DNA of 5,747 nt from positions 1-5,747 of the forward strand of contig JAEWKG010000328.1 in NCBI GenBank assembly GCA_023386135.1. The letters run 5' to 3'. Origin of the DNA: Pseudomonadota bacterium. GTDB taxonomy: Bacteria; Pseudomonadota; Alphaproteobacteria; Sphingomonadales; Sphingomonadaceae. Of the stretch, positions 5,425 through 5,747 are shown in pieces; within the stretch, counting starts at the first letter, position 1; every line of letters begins with the position of its first letter. Position numbers and translations under genes: made by a program. The notes under the pieces are model-generated. The model had not been told where the DNA came from, did not search any database, and was given only the letters and a program-made list of their open reading frames with translations.

Positions 5425-5747
5425 TTGCCTTCGCCGGATCGCAGCTCGACCGCGCCGACCATATCCGCAGCGATCCCGAGGCCCTCGCCGGGCTGATGAA
5501 CTGGCGCGCGCGGCTACTGCGGCTCGACGGGTTGTTGCCGTCATACGACGCAGCCACCGGCGAGATCGGCTGGGGCGCGCTGGCGGAGGCGCCCGAGGAC
5601 GCCGAGCTGGTGTTTCTCGGCCTGTTCGACGGAAAGGCGTGCTTCGCGGCTGTGCCTGCGGAGGGTGCGGATGGCCCCGCCTATGCCCAGCCGCAGGTGT
5701 GGCAGGCGATGCAGGTGCTCTCGCCCGGCGACCTCGCGCTCTACGGT
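5421..5747 (+). CDS. nudC: NAD(H) pyrophosphatase NudC, N-terminal part (cut by right edge)
   Basis: The first 109 codons of a NudC-type protein. NudC splits NADH/NAD+ into NMN(H) and AMP and removes NAD caps from RNA 5' ends. What is visible is the NUDIX-like N-terminal domain, opening IAFAGSQLDRADHIRSDPEA, the typical alphaproteobacterial start with the F-x-G-x-x-L-D-R-x-x-x-x-R pattern. It continues through LVFLGLFDGKACFAAVP (about 70-86) to VWQAMQVLSPGDLALYG at the edge. The zinc ribbon and the catalytic Nudix box would lie beyond the window, so catalytic integrity cannot be judged. The ATG at 5421 overlaps the hydrolase stop (ATGA), implying coupled translation. The assignment rests on N-terminal pattern memory, hence moderate-high confidence. 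Confidence 0.82.
   Translation, partial: MIAFAGSQLDRADHIRSDPEALAGLMNWRARLLRLDGLLPSYDAATGEIGWGALAEAPEDAELVFLGLFDGKACFAAVPAEGADGPAYAQPQVWQAMQVLSPGDLALYG

Overview
The window is a high-GC, densely coding chromosomal segment that looks alphaproteobacterial, most likely from Sphingomonadales (a Sphingomonas-like genome). This rests on the gene order mutY / DUF721 (dciA) / dsbA-like / smc, on sphingomonad-like SMC and NudC N-termini recalled from family knowledge, and on strong G/C preference at third codon positions. No mobile element, CRISPR array, tRNA or rRNA is visible. No stretch of 300 bases lacks a gene; the longest non-coding gaps are about 80-100 bases.

Left half (bases 1-2727, minus strand, read right to left): dciA (DUF721, putative DnaB helicase-loading factor), a periplasmic DsbA-like thiol oxidoreductase, a second DsbA-like protein made as a lipoprotein, and the start of smc, which runs off the left edge. 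dciA and the first dsbA-like gene are tightly coupled: the Shine-Dalgarno sequence of dsbA overlaps the dciA stop codon. A promoter candidate sits in the 81-base gap before the lipoprotein gene, so lipoprotein-smc may form a separately initiated unit. The cluster joins chromosome replication (dciA), segregation (smc) and envelope disulfide chemistry (two Dsb proteins).

Centre (2742-3982): mutY, the A:8-oxoG adenine glycosylase, is divergent from dciA with only 14 bases between the chosen start codons. It converges on a small three-helix membrane protein gene, and the two genes share a CTAG palindrome as their stop codons.

Right half (4084-5747, plus strand): a Tat-exported serine hydrolase of the beta-lactamase/esterase superfamily, followed with an ATGA overlap by the N-terminal part of nudC (NAD(H) pyrophosphatase), cut by the right edge.

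I see no convincing undescribed system here; this is mostly conserved housekeeping sequence. The most checkable oddities are a (CGCT)4 plus G6 simple repeat at the 3' end of dciA, placed where a slip would alter the dciA/dsbA junction; two adjacent DsbA paralogues with different envelope anchoring; a possibly leaderless small membrane protein gene; and a 12-base duplication in the mutY 8-oxoG-recognition domain.
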